A stretch of DNA of 64,000 nucleotides from Bacteroidales bacterium UBA7258 (GCA_002472565.1 DKSK01000015.1:34724-98723), one strand, 5' to 3'; positions 41,354 to 49,720 are shown, counted from the stretch's first letter. A program made the numbers and translations. Notes: generated by a model not told the origin, from the sequence alone.

Positions 41354-44002
41354 CTATTTCAACGATTTCAGCTGTGCCTCGAGCGTAGCTATCTTAGAGA
41401 GTGAATCCTGCTCCTTTTTGCGCTCCGTGGCGACAACCTTCTCCGGCGCATGGGCGGTGAAATTCTCGTTAGAGAGCTTTTTTCGGGTAGTCTCAAGGAA
41501 TTTCTTCTGGTATTCAAGCTCGGCCTCAAGCTTCTTGATCTCCTCGTCTACATCCACCAAACCCTTGAGCGGTACAAACATCTCGTAGGTGCGGACCATG
41601 AAGGAAACACCGTCGGAACTGCCGAAGTCCTCCACCTTCTCTATCGACTCGGTATTGGCAAGCTTCGATACAACAGGATACATTTCCTCAGGGAAGCCTC
41701 CCTTTACCATGAGTTTTAGAGCATTTTTAGGAGAGATCTGCTTCTGCTGGCGGATAGCCCTGATTCCGTTTACGGCCTCCATGGCAGAGTCGAAGTCGGA
41801 AAGGAGTTTCTCGTCCCACTCGCCCGCGGCTGGGGTCTTTTCACGCATGATGGTCTCGCCATCCTTCCTCGGGGCGAGATCCTGCCAGAGTTCCTCAGTG
41901 ATGAACGGCATCACCGGATGGATCATCTTGAGCAGTTTGTCGAAAAAGGACAAGGTGGCTTCAAGCGTAGCCTTGTCGACCGGCTCGCCATAGGCAGGCT
42001 TTACCATCTCAAGATACCAGGAGCAGTACTCGTTCCAGAAGAGCTTGTAGATGGTCATCAGCGCATCGCTTATGCGGAATTTCGAATAGTGGTCCTCGAC
42101 AGTCTCTATAGCCTGGTTGAGCTTTGAGTCAAACCACTTGACGGCCAATTTATTCACATCGTTCTGCTCAAGTTTTTCATCAACAGTCCATCCCTTGATG
42201 AGCCTGTAGCTATTCCATATCTTGTTGCAGAAATTCCTGCCCTGGATGACCTGTTTCTCGTCATAGAAAATGTCATTTCCGGCAGAAGCGCACAGAAGCA
42301 TTCCTATGCGGACTGAATCGGCTCCATATTTCTGGATGAGGGTGAGCGGGTCAGGAGAATTGCCAAGCTGCTTGCTCATCTTGCGTCCTTGGCTGTCACG
42401 GACGATGCCGGTCAGATAGACATTGCGGAAAGGCTCCTTCCCCATGAACTCGTCTCCTGCCATAATCATCCTCGCGACCCAGAAGAAGAGGATGTCCGGT
42501 CCCGTAACCAGATCATTTGTAGGATAATAGTATGAAAGGTCCCGGTTCGGCTTGTGGTCAGGATGGCCAGGCATATCCGGATCAAAGACAGAAATAGGCC
42601 AGAGCCATGAAGAGAACCAAGTGTCCAGCACGTCTTCATCCTGTCTGAGGTCTTCGGCCTTGACGGAAGGATCGAGCTTTTTGGCGGCCTCGAGAGCCTC
42701 CTGGAGCGTAGATTCAACCACATACCTTCCGTCCGGGAGATAATATGCAGGTATCCTCTGTCCCCACCAGAGCTGTCGGCTGATGCACCAGTCGTGAACA
42801 TTCTCCATCCAGTGGCGATAGGTGTTGCGATACTTGTCAGGGATAAGTTTCACCCTGCCCTCGTCGACGGATGCGAGGGCGGTCTTGGCAAGTTCATCCA
42901 TCTTGAGAAACCACTGGGCGCTCAGTTTCGGCTCTACGACAGCGTTTGTCCTCTCCGAATAGCCGATTTCCGACTCATAGTTATTGTCGATGTGGTCGAG
43001 ATTTCCGCTCTCCTCCAACATTTTGACTATCTTCTTTCTGGCGGCGAAACGGTCCTCGCCTACAAGAATCTTGGCCTTCTCGTTCAGGCGGCCATGGTCA
43101 TCGATGATATCCAGCACCGGCAGATTATGCCTCAGACCTATGGCGTAGTCGTTGACGTCATGGGCAGGGGTAACCTTCAGGCAGCCTGTCCCGAAACCGA
43201 TCTTGACGTAGCTGTCCTCAATTATAGGTATCTCCCTGTTGATGAGAGGAATAAGCACCTTCTTGCCCCTCAGCCAATGGAATTCCTCCTCTTCAGGATT
43301 TATGGCGACGGCCGCATCCGCCATGATGGTTTCAGGACGGGTGGTGGCGATCACTATGTACTTGTCCGTAGGCTTGCCCTTTCCGTCTGAGATGAAATAC
43401 TTCAGGTAGTAGAAGCTCCTCTTGGTCGTCTTGTAGACTACTTCCTCATCGCTGAGGGCAGTGAGCCTCTCCGGATCCCAGTTGACCATGCGCACACCCT
43501 TGTAGATCAGCCCCTTCTTGTAGAAGTAGACGAAGGTGTTGACAACGGCCTTAGTAAGTTCAGGCTCCATGGTGAAACGGGTCCTGTCCCAGTCGCAGGA
43601 GGCTCCCAGCTTGCGGAGCTGTTTGAGGATGATGCCTCCATGCTCCTCCTTCCACTCCCATGCGTACTTGAGGAACTCTTCTCTGGTCAGGTCCTCCTTA
43701 TGGATGCCCTCGGCCTCGAGCTTCTGGATGACCTTATTCTCGGTAGCGATGGATGCATGGTCGGTGCCCGGCACCCAGCATGCATTCTTCCCGTCCATGC
43801 GGGCCTTTCTGATCAGCACATCATTGAGGGTGTTGTTCAGAACATGCCCCATGTGGAGAATTCCCGTAACGTTCGGAGGCGGGATGACTATGGTATAAGG
43901 AGTCCTGGAATCTGGTTCTGAATGAAAGAACTTGTGGTCCATCCAATAGGAATACCACTTGTCCTCTACGGTAGAGGGATCGTATGTCGGAGATAATTCC
44001 AT
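41354..44002 (-). CDS. valS: Valyl-tRNA synthetase
   Basis: Charges tRNA-Val. The start is set at MELSPTYDPSTVEDKWY (44002), the normal family N-terminus; 36 upstream in-frame residues lack similarity and would overlap the divergent promoter region. The 882 residues show the class I motifs 'PPPNVTGILHMGHVLN' (HIGH) and GRKMSKQLGNSPDP (KMSKS), the editing domain with 'TRPETIMADAAVAINP', and the C-terminal coiled coil ('VDVDEEIKKLEAELEYQKKF'). It is the first gene of the leftward group that continues with the thioesterase, tatA, tatC and ABC-F genes. Confidence 0.97.
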   Translation of the reverse strand: MELSPTYDPSTVEDKWYSYWMDHKFFHSEPDSRTPYTIVIPPPNVTGILHMGHVLNNTLNDVLIRKARMDGKNACWVPGTDHASIATENKVIQKLEAEGIHKEDLTREEFLKYAWEWKEEHGGIILKQLRKLGASCDWDRTRFTMEPELTKAVVNTFVYFYKKGLIYKGVRMVNWDPERLTALSDEEVVYKTTKRSFYYLKYFISDGKGKPTDKYIVIATTRPETIMADAAVAINPEEEEFHWLRGKKVLIPLINREIPIIEDSYVKIGFGTGCLKVTPAHDVNDYAIGLRHNLPVLDIIDDHGRLNEKAKILVGEDRFAARKKIVKMLEESGNLDHIDNNYESEIGYSERTNAVVEPKLSAQWFLKMDELAKTALASVDEGRVKLIPDKYRNTYRHWMENVHDWCISRQLWWGQRIPAYYLPDGRYVVESTLQEALEAAKKLDPSVKAEDLRQDEDVLDTWFSSWLWPISVFDPDMPGHPDHKPNRDLSYYYPTNDLVTGPDILFFWVARMIMAGDEFMGKEPFRNVYLTGIVRDSQGRKMSKQLGNSPDPLTLIQKYGADSVRIGMLLCASAGNDIFYDEKQVIQGRNFCNKIWNSYRLIKGWTVDEKLEQNDVNKLAVKWFDSKLNQAIETVEDHYSKFRISDALMTIYKLFWNEYCSWYLEMVKPAYGEPVDKATLEATLSFFDKLLKMIHPVMPFITEELWQDLAPRKDGETIMREKTPAAGEWDEKLLSDFDSAMEAVNGIRAIRQQKQISPKNALKLMVKGGFPEEMYPVVSKLANTESIEKVEDFGSSDGVSFMVRTYEMFVPLKGLVDVDEEIKKLEAELEYQKKFLETTRKKLSNENFTAHAPEKVVATERKKEQDSLSKIATLEAQLKSLK

Positions 44003-44032
44003 TTTAGCTGTTATGATATGTTCACAAATATG

Positions 44033-44060
44033 CAAAGATACTCTTTTTTGACTAACTTTG
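44033..44060. promoter_or_regulatory. Divergent -7 boxes between valS and the DUF3467 gene
   Basis: TATCTTTG on the minus strand (44033-44040) points at valS, and TAACTTTG on the plus strand (44053-44060) points at the DUF3467 operon. Both match TAnnTTTG. Neither has a clear TTG at -33, so they are called on the -7 box and position. Confidence 0.45.
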
Positions 44061-44096
44061 CACATAGCAGGTCCATTAAGGGACCACGAACCACCC

Positions 44097-44441
44097 ATGG
44101 ATAACAACAATCAGAATAACAAAGGCGGCCTCAGCGTAGAACTCAAGCCGGAAGCCGCACAAGGATCATACTCCAACCTTGCAATAATCTCCCACTCCCG
44201 CAGCGAATTCGTGCTTGATTTCGCGACCTTCCTTCCTGGACCGGGAAAAGCGATAGTCGGGAACCGTATCATCATGACTCCGGACCACTGCAAAAGGCTC
44301 CTCAACGCCCTGCAGGACAACATCATCAAATACGAGAACGAGTTCGGCCTCATTGACGTCGACGGCCAGCTCGCCCCGAACGGGGGCCACGGCGGCACCT
44401 TCAACTTCGATGATTATTTCGGAAACGGAAAGAAGAGCTGA
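44097..44441 (+). CDS. DUF3467 protein
   Basis: A 114-residue protein when started at MDNNNQNNKG (44097); an earlier in-frame ATG adds 13 residues with no resemblance to the family. DUF3467 features are visible: 'AQGSYSNLAIISHSRSEFVL', 'LDFATFLPGPGKAIVGNRII' and 'MTPDHCKRLLNALQDNIIKY'. It is a small cytosolic family of unknown function frequent in Bacteroidota. It is joined to the next gene by a TGATG overlap and heads a three-gene unit with a KdsC-like phosphatase and maf. Confidence 0.85.
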   Translation: MDNNNQNNKGGLSVELKPEAAQGSYSNLAIISHSRSEFVLDFATFLPGPGKAIVGNRIIMTPDHCKRLLNALQDNIIKYENEFGLIDVDGQLAPNGGHGGTFNFDDYFGNGKKS

Positions 44442-44977
44442 TGCCAGGGCGCGACATTGACTTCACCAAGATAAAGGCCTTCACCTTCGATGTAGACGGC
44501 GTCTTCACGGACGGCGGCATACTTTGCGACCTTGAAGGCGAACTCTACCGCACCTTCGACGCGAAGGACGGCTTCGCGGTAAGGATGGCTACAATGAACA
44601 GCTACCCTGTCGGAATCATAACGGGCGGCCGTTCCGGGAGCATAAGAAAGCGGTTTCTGAGTTGCGGAGTCCCGGAGCAGGATTGCAGGCTCGGCTGCCG
44701 AGACAAGGTCGCGGACTTCATGGATTTCTGCAAAGGCCACTCTCTCGACCCTTCGGAAGTCCTCTACATGGGGGATGACATTCCGGACATCCCGGTATTT
44801 GAAATCTGCGGCCTGTCCGCCTGCCCTTCCGATGCCTCCGAAGAGTGCAAGGCCGCGGCGCACTTCGTCAGCGAACGTCCAGGAGGCCGAGGCTGCGTGA
44901 GGGAGGTAATCGCCGCTGTGATGAAGGCCGCAGGTCGCTGGGACTTCGACGTCTCCCTCTATAAGAAAAAGTTTTAA
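44441..44977 (+). CDS. KdsC-like HAD phosphatase (KDO 8-phosphate phosphatase)
   Basis: A 178-residue C0-type HAD hydrolase with no cap domain, like KdsC, which removes phosphate from KDO-8-phosphate in lipopolysaccharide synthesis. Catalytic 'FTFDVDGVFTDGGI' (motif I with both Asp), 'GIITGGRSGSIRKR' (motif II), the motif III Lys in 'GCRDKVADF' and 'VLYMGDDIPDIPVF' (motif IV) are intact. No other KDO genes are near, so the substrate is by family similarity. It overlaps DUF3467 by one base and precedes maf by one base. Confidence 0.82.
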   Translation: MPGRDIDFTKIKAFTFDVDGVFTDGGILCDLEGELYRTFDAKDGFAVRMATMNSYPVGIITGGRSGSIRKRFLSCGVPEQDCRLGCRDKVADFMDFCKGHSLDPSEVLYMGDDIPDIPVFEICGLSACPSDASEECKAAAHFVSERPGGRGCVREVIAAVMKAAGRWDFDVSLYKKKF

Positions 44978-44978
44978 C

Positions 44979-45563
44979 ATGCCTGACCTCAAAGGTAGAA
45001 GACTCATACTCTCCAGCAATTCGCCACGCAGAAAAGAACTTCTCGCGAGGCTGGATCTTGATTTCACCATCGACGCCCGCACCTCTTTCATCGAGGACTT
45101 CCCGCCGGAACTGCCCCATGATGAGATACCCCTTGCCATGGCTAGGGGAAAGTCGCTCGGTTTCCACAGGCCGCTTGATGACGATGAAATCCTGATTACG
45201 GCAGACACAATGGTTCTCTGTGGCGGAGAAATCCTCGGGAAACCGAAAGACCGGGATGACGCCGTCCGCATGCTCCGCCTCCTTTCCGGCCGCGAGCACA
45301 AGGTCACGACCGGCGTGGTGCTCAGAAGCGTGGCAGAGCGCGATGAGTTCTCCCAGACCTCGTTCGTCTGGTTCAAGGATCTCTCTGACGAAGAGATCTA
45401 TTACTATGTAGACAAGTACAAGCCCTTCGACAAGGCTGGGGCCTACGGCATCCAGGAATGGATAGGCTACGCCGGTATCACCCGCATCGAAGGCTCCTAT
45501 TTCAACATCGTGGGCCTTCCGGTCCAGCGCGTCTACACCCATCTTCTAGCCTTCATAGGCTGA
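44979..45563 (+). CDS. maf: Maf-like nucleotide pyrophosphatase
   Basis: A 194-residue Maf/Ham1-fold enzyme that hydrolyses non-canonical or dTTP/UTP-type nucleotides. Signatures are 'LILSSNSPRRKELLARLDLD' at the N-terminus, 'ITADTMVLCGGEILGKPKDR' and 'MLRLLSGREHKVTTGVVL'. The later 'FDKAGAYGIQEWIGYAGI' and 'GSYFNIVGLPVQRVY' also fit. YhdE-type (dTTPase) specificity is likely but not proven. It is the last gene of the rightward unit; its end adjoins the 0.9-kb gap. Confidence 0.92.
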   Translation: MPDLKGRRLILSSNSPRRKELLARLDLDFTIDARTSFIEDFPPELPHDEIPLAMARGKSLGFHRPLDDDEILITADTMVLCGGEILGKPKDRDDAVRMLRLLSGREHKVTTGVVLRSVAERDEFSQTSFVWFKDLSDEEIYYYVDKYKPFDKAGAYGIQEWIGYAGITRIEGSYFNIVGLPVQRVYTHLLAFIG

Positions 45564-45680
45564 GAGTCCGCGTTCTGAGGCGGGGATTCGTCGATGAATT
45601 TCCGCTCCCCGTCGATTTCATTCCCCTCGCCGGTCCCCTCCGGCTTATATTCGCACCCGAAAGACAAAATGGGTACGGAT

Positions 45681-45785
45681 ATGAAAACAAGTACATTTAT
45701 TTCAGCGCCAGCCGCTCTTGCCCTGCTGATACTCTCTACCATAGCGGGAGCACAAGACTCCGGTACTTCCCTTCTGCCGGAATAA
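45681..45785 (+). CDS. Possible 34-residue secreted peptide or gene remnant
   Basis: An ATG at 45681 opens a short frame whose product looks like a bare signal peptide: 'MKTSTFISAPAALALLILST' followed by IAGAQDSGTSLLPE, with a good signal-peptidase site after AGA. The frame then stops. It could be a remnant of a lost exported protein, a real small peptide, or chance. No promoter was found, and codon use is uninformative at this length. Confidence 0.2.
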   Translation: MKTSTFISAPAALALLILSTIAGAQDSGTSLLPE

Positions 45786-45947
45786 GACCTCGGGCACCCA
45801 CCCCGTCTCTCACACAAGAAAGAAAGTGACTCGTAATGGGGAAAGAAGGCAGCGATGGCAGGGAGCGGCCGACTTACCGATAGACGGCAGAAGAAGGTCA
45901 AGAGAAGAAGAGACGACAGGAGAAGGGACCTGGGAAGTACAAATAAC

Positions 45948-45977
45948 AAAAAAAAGACCGGGAGTCTACTCCTGGCC
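45948..45977 (-). terminator. Rho-independent terminator of the candidate small RNA
   Basis: GGCCAGGAG pairs with CTCCCGGTC (one A/C mismatch, one G/U) over a four-base loop, followed directly by eight T residues on the minus strand. Confidence 0.75.
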
Positions 45978-46095
45978 TTTTCGCTTCATGAGATTTGGCG
46001 CTCCCGCGTGAAACCTCAAACTAACCACATAATTAATAACACTAAAACTAATAACCAATAGAGTTAAGTTAGAGAAGAACTCTGTTCCTTAACTC
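45948..46095 (-). ncRNA. Candidate structured small RNA, about 148 nt
   Basis: Transcribed leftwards from a consensus promoter. The sequence folds by eye into three hairpins. Hairpin 1 at the 5' end has GAGTTAAG (46095-46088) paired with CTTAACTC (46068-46061). A U/A-rich single-stranded stretch follows (46060-46019). Hairpin 2 has TGAGGTTT (46018-46011) paired with AAATCTCA, with an inner CGC/GCG stem. Hairpin 3 is the terminator GGCCAGGAG-taga-CTCCCGGTC followed by eight T. There is no plausible coding frame beyond MKRKGQE. I cannot match it to a named RNA family from memory. Confidence 0.6.
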
Positions 46096-46100
46096 GACGG

Positions 46101-46131
46101 CAAAGATACGGCAATTTTGATTACCCGCAAA
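46101..46131 (-). promoter_or_regulatory. Consensus promoter of the candidate small RNA
   Basis: On the minus strand TTTG (complement 46128-46131), 19 bases, then TATCTTTG (complement 46101-46108): a complete match to TTTG-N19-TAnnTTTG with the same spacing as the tRNA-Cys promoter in this window. No protein gene starts downstream of it for several hundred bases. Confidence 0.65.
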
Positions 46132-46225
46132 CTTTTTTCAAGAAATTTCGGCTAAATTTTATCTATATTTTTGTAATACACTTCTCATCAATAATTTAAA
46201 ACGAATACATTTGTAATCAAAATTG
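46112..46225. repeat. 13-bp perfect inverted repeat, 88-bp spacer
   Basis: CAATTTTGATTAC (46112-46124) is exactly complementary to GTAATCAAAATTG (46213-46225). The left arm fills the spacer between the -33 and -7 boxes of the small RNA promoter. The right arm abuts a plus-strand TACATTTG (46206-46213). The arrangement would suit two operators for one regulator, or the ends of a small mobile remnant. Confidence 0.6.
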
Positions 46226-46447
46226 TCTCGAAAGTCAGCTGTTTCGATATAAAACGTTAATTCTATGCAAAATATCGACGTTTGTTTTACATGCATGTTA
46301 CATGTATGCTACTGCTAACTTATCATCTTTAAGGATTTAGGCAAAATAATTCCTTTTTCTAAGTCTTAAACATTTTAATAAATAAATCACTCCCGAAAAT
46401 CCTACAAAATACCTTTGAGGCGGCAATACATCAGACCAATAAAGAAA

Positions 46448-46487
46448 GCAAAAGGAGGACTCCGGAAATCCCTTGGCCTCCTTCTGC
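46448..46487 (-). terminator. Terminator of the BACON-type lipoprotein gene
   Basis: On the minus strand GCAGAAGGAGG pairs with CCTCCTTTTGC (11 pairs, one G/U) around an 18-base loop, followed by TTTCTTTATT, just after the lipoprotein stop. Confidence 0.75.
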
Positions 46488-46492
46488 CTGAT

Positions 46493-46921
46493 TTACCTGC
46501 TCTGTATCAGCTTGATGAATGCCAGCCTAAAGTTTCCCGTCTCGACATACATCTCGCATGAGCGCTCAGAGCGTGATTGGTTCTTCCCTACATCTATATG
46601 CAAGGTTCCGTAACATACGTTTCTGGCCTTTTCCGGTTCAGGAACCATCTCCCATGTTATCCAGTCTGGTTTATTTTTCTGCCCGACATTGGTCGAAGTT
46701 ATAAATAAACTTGACGCTGTACAAGTCATTTGAAGTTCAACTGTTTGCGCCTCCGAAGATACGTAGACCTTGTAATTCTGGGCGTCAGCCAGGTAACCAT
46801 CTTCTATGACGTAGATATCTTTTAGTTGATATTGATCATTATCTTTCGGCTCTTCTTTGCACCCACAAAGAAACAGGGGCAGCAGCAAGAACAATTTCAA
46901 TAATTTATTTGACATAAACAT
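46493..46921 (-). CDS. BACON-type domain lipoprotein
   Basis: A 142-residue lipoprotein with lipobox LCGC (lipidated C21) after a hydrophobic core. The mature part looks like one BACON-type beta-sandwich: 'YKVYVSSEAQTVELQMTCTA', 'KPDWITWEMVPEP', then the closing pattern 'LHIDVGKNQSRSERSCEMYV' and '...FIKLIQSR' (N-x-S-x-x-R then I-x-x-x-Q). BACON domains are usually surface ligand- or mucin-binding. It begins two bases after the stop of the broken C10 protease, so it belongs to the same transcript. Some C10 proteases in Bacteroides are accompanied by small exported inhibitors; an inhibitor role is possible but only suggested by position. Confidence 0.65.
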   Translation of the reverse strand: MFMSNKLLKLFLLLPLFLCGCKEEPKDNDQYQLKDIYVIEDGYLADAQNYKVYVSSEAQTVELQMTCTASSLFITSTNVGQKNKPDWITWEMVPEPEKARNVCYGTLHIDVGKNQSRSERSCEMYVETGNFRLAFIKLIQSR

Positions 46922-46922
46922 A

Positions 46923-48302
46923 CTATTTGCTGATTAGTAAATCCTTCCTACTTTTTGTATAATTCGCTTCTGTCGGATTAAGTCTACTGTCAATATAATA
47001 TCCATTATCAATTCCGTACCAACCCCAATTCATGTGAAACATATTAACGAAGGAATTGTAGATATTATCTTGATTAATCCTATTCATGGCAACAGGATGT
47101 CCCGAGTCAAAGATAACCTCGTATAGGTTATACTCAGTCCATGACATACTATCATAAGAGCCGTCACAAACCCATGCGTGTCCTGTATTACCTCCATTGT
47201 CACCTCTCATACACACAGGATTCCCTGAATTCAAGCTGCTTTTGACTTTTGACGCATCATGATTGATCTGTTTAACTGTATATATCCGTATCCTTTCAGA
47301 GCAGATTTAACTTGATCAATGGTAGCGCTTCCTGAGTCGCTCACTCCTATTTCCTTACGAAGAGTATAAAGGAAGTTGGACAAATTGGAATTCGATGTGG
47401 TATCTGGCATATCATCCCAGTTAAAATATGCAGGGAATTCATGGAAACGCATTATCTGGCCTGCGGCAATTGTAGTGCAACCCAATCTCCTTTTTGATGG
47501 GTCTGCGTCATTGTATGGAGATCTTTGCCCCCATTTTGTAGTTAAAAATGGCCCCACCCTTTCATGCGTAGAATAATCCTTGTAAGTAATGATGGCACAA
47601 TCCATAAATGGAAATTCTTCATCATCTCCCATTTCCTCCCTCCGCATCCAGGCAATATGATTCATACAAGTCATCAGGCATGCCTTCAGGTTTGTCTGAC
47701 AGGTAATGTACATTATAGCCATCTCTCAGCCACTCTGCAAGATATGGGTCCAGCATTTCATAATACTCTTCGTTATCACAGGTCTTCGTTTGAATGACAC
47801 TTTCTATTTCCTCGTAGATTGACCAATCATGAGAATAATTCACGGAGATTGAATCGGAAGGATTCATCAACGCACTCTGCATAATTTTATACTCAGCGAT
47901 AATTTCCGCTAATCCCGGATTTAAACTTTGAGGCGAGAAACTTCCATGCTCAACGTATGCCAGAATCGGATAATTCTTCTTGGTAGCCGAGATAATAGCA
48001 TAACCATCTGAATAATTCACCGCATACATTAGAGGCTTATCGTTATCATAGCCTATCGGGAAGACAGACCTCACCTCTGATGATGACCTGGTAGGGCTCC
48101 TGATGTTTCTAAACTTTGCGGCAACCTGTCTGGCATCTTTTTCATCCAGATAGACAGCTTCGCGAGAAATCCTCTCGGTGTTGATTAGCTCAAGCAAAGA
48201 TTCAGAACTTTCAGCCTGAACAGGAGGAGCCTCTGACTCTTTCTGGCAAGCTATCGCAGACAAAACCAGAAAGGCGAGAATCGTTATTCTTCTACTATTC
48301 AT
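46923..48302 (-). pseudogene. C10 family (streptopain-like) cysteine protease, two frameshifts
   Basis: Three frames together encode one protease. Part 1 (48302 to about 47640): lipobox 'FLVLSAIAC', a Spi-like propeptide and 'VNYSDGYAIISATKKNYPIL'. Part 2 (about 47640-47280): 'VGPFLTTKWGQRSPYND' and the catalytic Cys in 'RRLGCTTIAAGQIMRFHEFP'. Part 3 (about 47280-46923): the catalytic His in 'GGNTGHAWVCDG' and 'FHMNWGWYGIDNGYY'. Frame changes occur near the purine run at 47625-47650 and near a TATATA at 47277-47284; shifting frame at the second restores 'VKQINHDASKVKSSLNSGNP'. Catalytic residues survive, so the damage is recent or an assembly error. If intact it would be an exported, lipid-anchored protease. 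Confidence 0.8.
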
Positions 48303-48484
48303 ACGTTAATAGTGTTTGTTCTCGCAATTATAAGTAAAAACGATTAAAAGGTCAAACGCAGAATGAAATTTTTACAAAATTTTAACAAAATAACCTGGCT
48401 AAAGTCATACAAGTCATTTAGGTCCGAAGAAACCGGTCGTCTGGGTGACGGTCGGTCTATGAGTTTTGAGATGGAGCTGCGAGG

Positions 48485-49720
48485 CTACGGGAATCTGAGT
48501 TCGAAGATGGTGCGTGGAGAGGCTGAGAGAAGGCTTATGGAGCCCCCGCTCAGCCGCATAATTTGCCGGGCGATAGAAAGTCCGATGCCGCTGCCGCTCT
48601 TCTTCGTCGTGAAGAAGGGGGTGAAAATGTGTCTTGCAACGTCTTCGGGAATAGGCTCGCCGTCATTGCCGATGTCCATCACCACGGCTTCTCTGGAATC
48701 CGAATATGCCCTGAACCAGATGTTCTTAGTTCCGGGAGCCTGGATTGCGTTCTTCAAGATGTTGGCAACAACATGGCCGATTAAACCCTCATCGGCATAG
48801 ACAATCAGCTCGTCAGGCTCCACTTCTACATGGAAAGCTATCGAGGAAGCCTCATCGGCCTGCCTCGTCATGGAAACCATCCTTTCGGCAAATTGCCTGA
48901 CATAGAAGAGCGTCGGACGGGGTTCCGGGACATGGGTGAAGCTCCTGTAGCTCTGGACGAACCTGATTAGTTCGGAGCCGGTTTTATTTATAACCTCGAG
49001 TCCCTGCGCGATATCCTCCATCTTCTCCGGCGAGGCCCCGGAACGGACCTTCTTCAGCAAAGTTTCGCTCAGCGAAGTCAGCGGAGTCATCGAGTTCATT
49101 ATCTCATGAGAAAGAATCCTCGTCAGCCTCAGCCATGAATCTATCTCATTCTCATCCAGTTCACTGTTGATGTCACTCACGCTCACAAGAGAGCGCGACT
49201 CTCCCCGAAGTCTGACTTCACTCTCTCTGAGCGCCAGATGGACTTCTCCCCTCTCGTCGCTGAACGTGACAAGGCGTTTCTCTCCTGGTCTTAGGTTTTC
49301 GAAATCCTTCTCCAGAGCGGAACTCACCCTCCCGAGCTGCGAGACATGATTCAGCACCTCCAGCCCGAGGAGGCGCAGGGCGGCGGAATTGCGCAAGAGG
49401 ACGAAGCCATGCTCGTCAAGAACCAAGATTCCGGTATCAGCAGAATCTATGATGCACTCATAATATTTCTCTTTCTCAACCTCGCTCAGCCTGGCGTCAT
49501 TTATCAATTTCTTTATCCTGTTCAACGAGGCGTTCATCACAAGATCCTTTCGGGATACCTTGTCCACAGGAAAACTGAAGGAGTAATCCAGATTCTTGAT
49601 GGAATCGAACATGTAGCCTATTTTGCGCAGACTCCGGTCATAGTGCCGCTTCTGCCTCACCGCCACCGCCGTCACGATGGCAAGAAGGATGACGCAGACT
49701 ACAAGGGCGGTCTCCATCAT
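48485..49720 (-). CDS. Membrane sensor histidine kinase (NtrB-like)
   Basis: A 411-residue kinase with one clear N-terminal membrane helix ('ALVVCVILLAIVTAVAV'). A PAS domain at about 85-185 ('IIDSADTGILVLDEHGFVLL') is followed by a HisKA domain with phospho-acceptor H205 in 'LTRILSHEIMNSMTPLTSLS'. The ATPase domain has an N box 'VVANILKNAIQAPG', G1 'VMDIGNDGEPIPED', an F box 'IFTPFFTTKKSGSGIGLSIA' and G2. The lack of a periplasmic sensor domain suggests sensing in the membrane or cytoplasm. Its start overlaps the response regulator stop by four bases, so the two form a pair. It is the last gene of the export cassette. Confidence 0.92.
   Translation of the reverse strand: MMETALVVCVILLAIVTAVAVRQKRHYDRSLRKIGYMFDSIKNLDYSFSFPVDKVSRKDLVMNASLNRIKKLINDARLSEVEKEKYYECIIDSADTGILVLDEHGFVLLRNSAALRLLGLEVLNHVSQLGRVSSALEKDFENLRPGEKRLVTFSDERGEVHLALRESEVRLRGESRSLVSVSDINSELDENEIDSWLRLTRILSHEIMNSMTPLTSLSETLLKKVRSGASPEKMEDIAQGLEVINKTGSELIRFVQSYRSFTHVPEPRPTLFYVRQFAERMVSMTRQADEASSIAFHVEVEPDELIVYADEGLIGHVVANILKNAIQAPGTKNIWFRAYSDSREAVVMDIGNDGEPIPEDVARHIFTPFFTTKKSGSGIGLSIARQIMRLSGGSISLLSASPRTIFELRFP

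Larger units (their letters stand above)
45564..46492. other. 0.9-kb gap between maf and the BACON-type lipoprotein gene
   Basis: The left half (to about 45,950) is GC- and purine-rich on the plus strand with no convincing gene apart from a possible 34-codon secreted peptide. The right half is very AT-rich. In it I find a candidate small RNA gene with its own promoter and terminator (45948-46131), a 13-bp perfect inverted repeat (46112-46225), the palindrome ACATGCATGT (46289-46298), and the terminator of the lipoprotein gene (46448-46487). Confidence 0.6.

Noticed and set aside
45533..45949. A 138-codon minus-strand frame with a hydrophobic start and a lipobox-like SFGC
   Set aside because: Its hydrophobic start is the reverse of a purine-rich tract, it runs into the 3' end of maf, the SFGC is far from the N-terminus, and composition is not protein-like.
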